Source: Paenibacillus urinalis | GTDB lineage: Bacteria > Bacillota > Bacilli > Paenibacillales > Paenibacillaceae | DNA length: 64,000 nucleotides | NCBI RefSeq assembly: GCF_028747985.1 | Contig: NZ_CP118108.1 | Coordinates: forward strand, 4,035,501-4,099,500 | Reading direction: 5' to 3' | In this document: in pieces, positions 63,463 to 64,000 of the stretch | Position numbering within the stretch: position 1 is the stretch's first letter | How the letters are laid out: every line of letters begins with the position of its first letter | Notes under the pieces: model-generated | Databases searched by the model: none | The model's input: the letters and a program-made list of their open reading frames with translations, nothing else | What the model was told of the DNA's origin: nothing | Translations under genes and position numbers: made by a program

Positions 63463-64000
63463 CTAGTCGTCAAAGAACGTCAGCTTCTTACTCAGCTTCA
63501 TGAATCCGAGTGCAATCAGCCCGAAACCGATGAAGAGCACGACAGCGGCTGCAGAGCTCCAGCCTACCGCAAATGTCTGGAAGCCGTATTGCCACAGTAA
63601 ATAATAGATATTCGTCGTAGAGTCAAGCGGCCCGCCTTGGGTGAGCACATTGACATAAGAGAAGCTCCACTCGGAGGCAAACAAGATGCTGAGCATGCCC
63701 ATGAACAGAATGGAGGGTGATAGAAGTGGCAGCGTAATATGACGAATCATCTGCCAGCGGCTGGCACGATCTATTTTGGCAGCTTCATAATATTCCTTAT
63801 TAATGCCGGTTAAGGCAGCAGAGAAGATAAGCGTGCTGAACCCGATAAGCTTCCAGCCAGTAATAAAAATGATAGAATAGATAGCCCACCGCTCATCGGT
63901 GAAAAAGTGGATCGGTTCTTCGAGTCCAAAATACTGCAGCGTGCGGTTCAGGATGCCATTGGTCGGATGCATAATCCATCGCCAAATAGAGGATACGGCA
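63463..64000 (-). CDS. Carbohydrate ABC transporter permease (MalF/MsmF type), partial
   Basis: C-terminal part of the first permease of the sugar importer, cut at the right window edge. The frame stays open to base 64000, with IWRWIMHPTNGILN at its visible start, the conserved MalF-type segment. The EAA loop EAAKIDRASRWQMIRHITLP is present, followed by the last two membrane helices and a C terminus of KLSKKLTFFDD. A start at the first visible ATG (63972) would truncate the protein and is rejected. Substrate unknown. Confidence 0.92.
   Translation of the reverse strand, partial: AVSSIWRWIMHPTNGILNRTLQYFGLEEPIHFFTDERWAIYSIIFITGWKLIGFSTLIFSAALTGINKEYYEAAKIDRASRWQMIRHITLPLLSPSILFMGMLSILFASEWSFSYVNVLTQGGPLDSTTNIYYLLWQYGFQTFAVGWSSAAAVVLFIGFGLIALGFMKLSKKLTFFDD

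Overview
The window looks like a chromosomal segment of an endospore-forming Paenibacillus-type Firmicute. The evidence is spore genes (yqfC, yqfD, spoIIP, gpr, yqxA), AddAB in place of RecBCD, a T-box on glyQS, HrcA/CIRCE heat-shock control, strong GGAGG ribosome binding sites with many GTG and TTG starts, and a gene order that matches the Bacillus subtilis yqf-yqe region almost gene for gene. Nearly all genes lie on the minus strand, so transcription runs from right to left as drawn. Only yqeW, rpsT and one small membrane protein are on the plus strand.

Layout from left to right. 95-619: RNase P RNA of type A with promoter and terminator. 639-6228: nif3, trmK, sigA/rpoD, dnaG and yqxD. 6316-9679: glyQS under a glycine T-box. 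9704-21717: recO, yqzL (49 codons), era, cdd, dgkA, ybeY, pgpH, phoH, yqfD, yqfC, an anchored unknown protein, floA, nfeD, yqeY and rpsU. These serve DNA repair, ribosome maturation, envelope lipid recycling, c-di-AMP turnover and sporulation. 21984-23124: hinT behind a long structured leader, then a small Sm-like unknown. 23259-35598: the double-strand-break genes sbcC, sbcD, addA and addB in one block. 35943-44899: an RlmI-type methyltransferase, yqeW, a Nudix hydrolase, mtaB, rsmE, an M50 protease, prmA, two small unknown proteins and dnaJ. 45048-48982: dnaK, grpE and hrcA with a canonical CIRCE operator. 48984-57799: a GNAT acetyltransferase, hemW, lepA, yqxA, spoIIP, gpr, rpsT, a VOC protein and holA. 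58055-60088: an ECF sigma factor and its membrane-bound anti-sigma factor with a probable autoregulatory promoter. 60609-64000: accessory genes (membrane protein, unknown protein, DUF1796 protein) and two sugar ABC permeases, the second cut by the window edge.

Most of the window is conserved housekeeping DNA and I found no clearly new multi-gene system. The best leads are: a pair of related palindromic repeats 37 kb apart with a shared core in the loop; a leader of about 285 nt before hinT with a 12-bp perfect long-range stem and an operator-like palindrome on its promoter; an anti-sigma factor with a very long low-complexity linker and a PD40-like sensor end; a sharp GC-rich, alanine-rich tract in SbcC beside its zinc hook; and an acidic insert in AddA. 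The comE genes that follow holA in B. subtilis are absent here.
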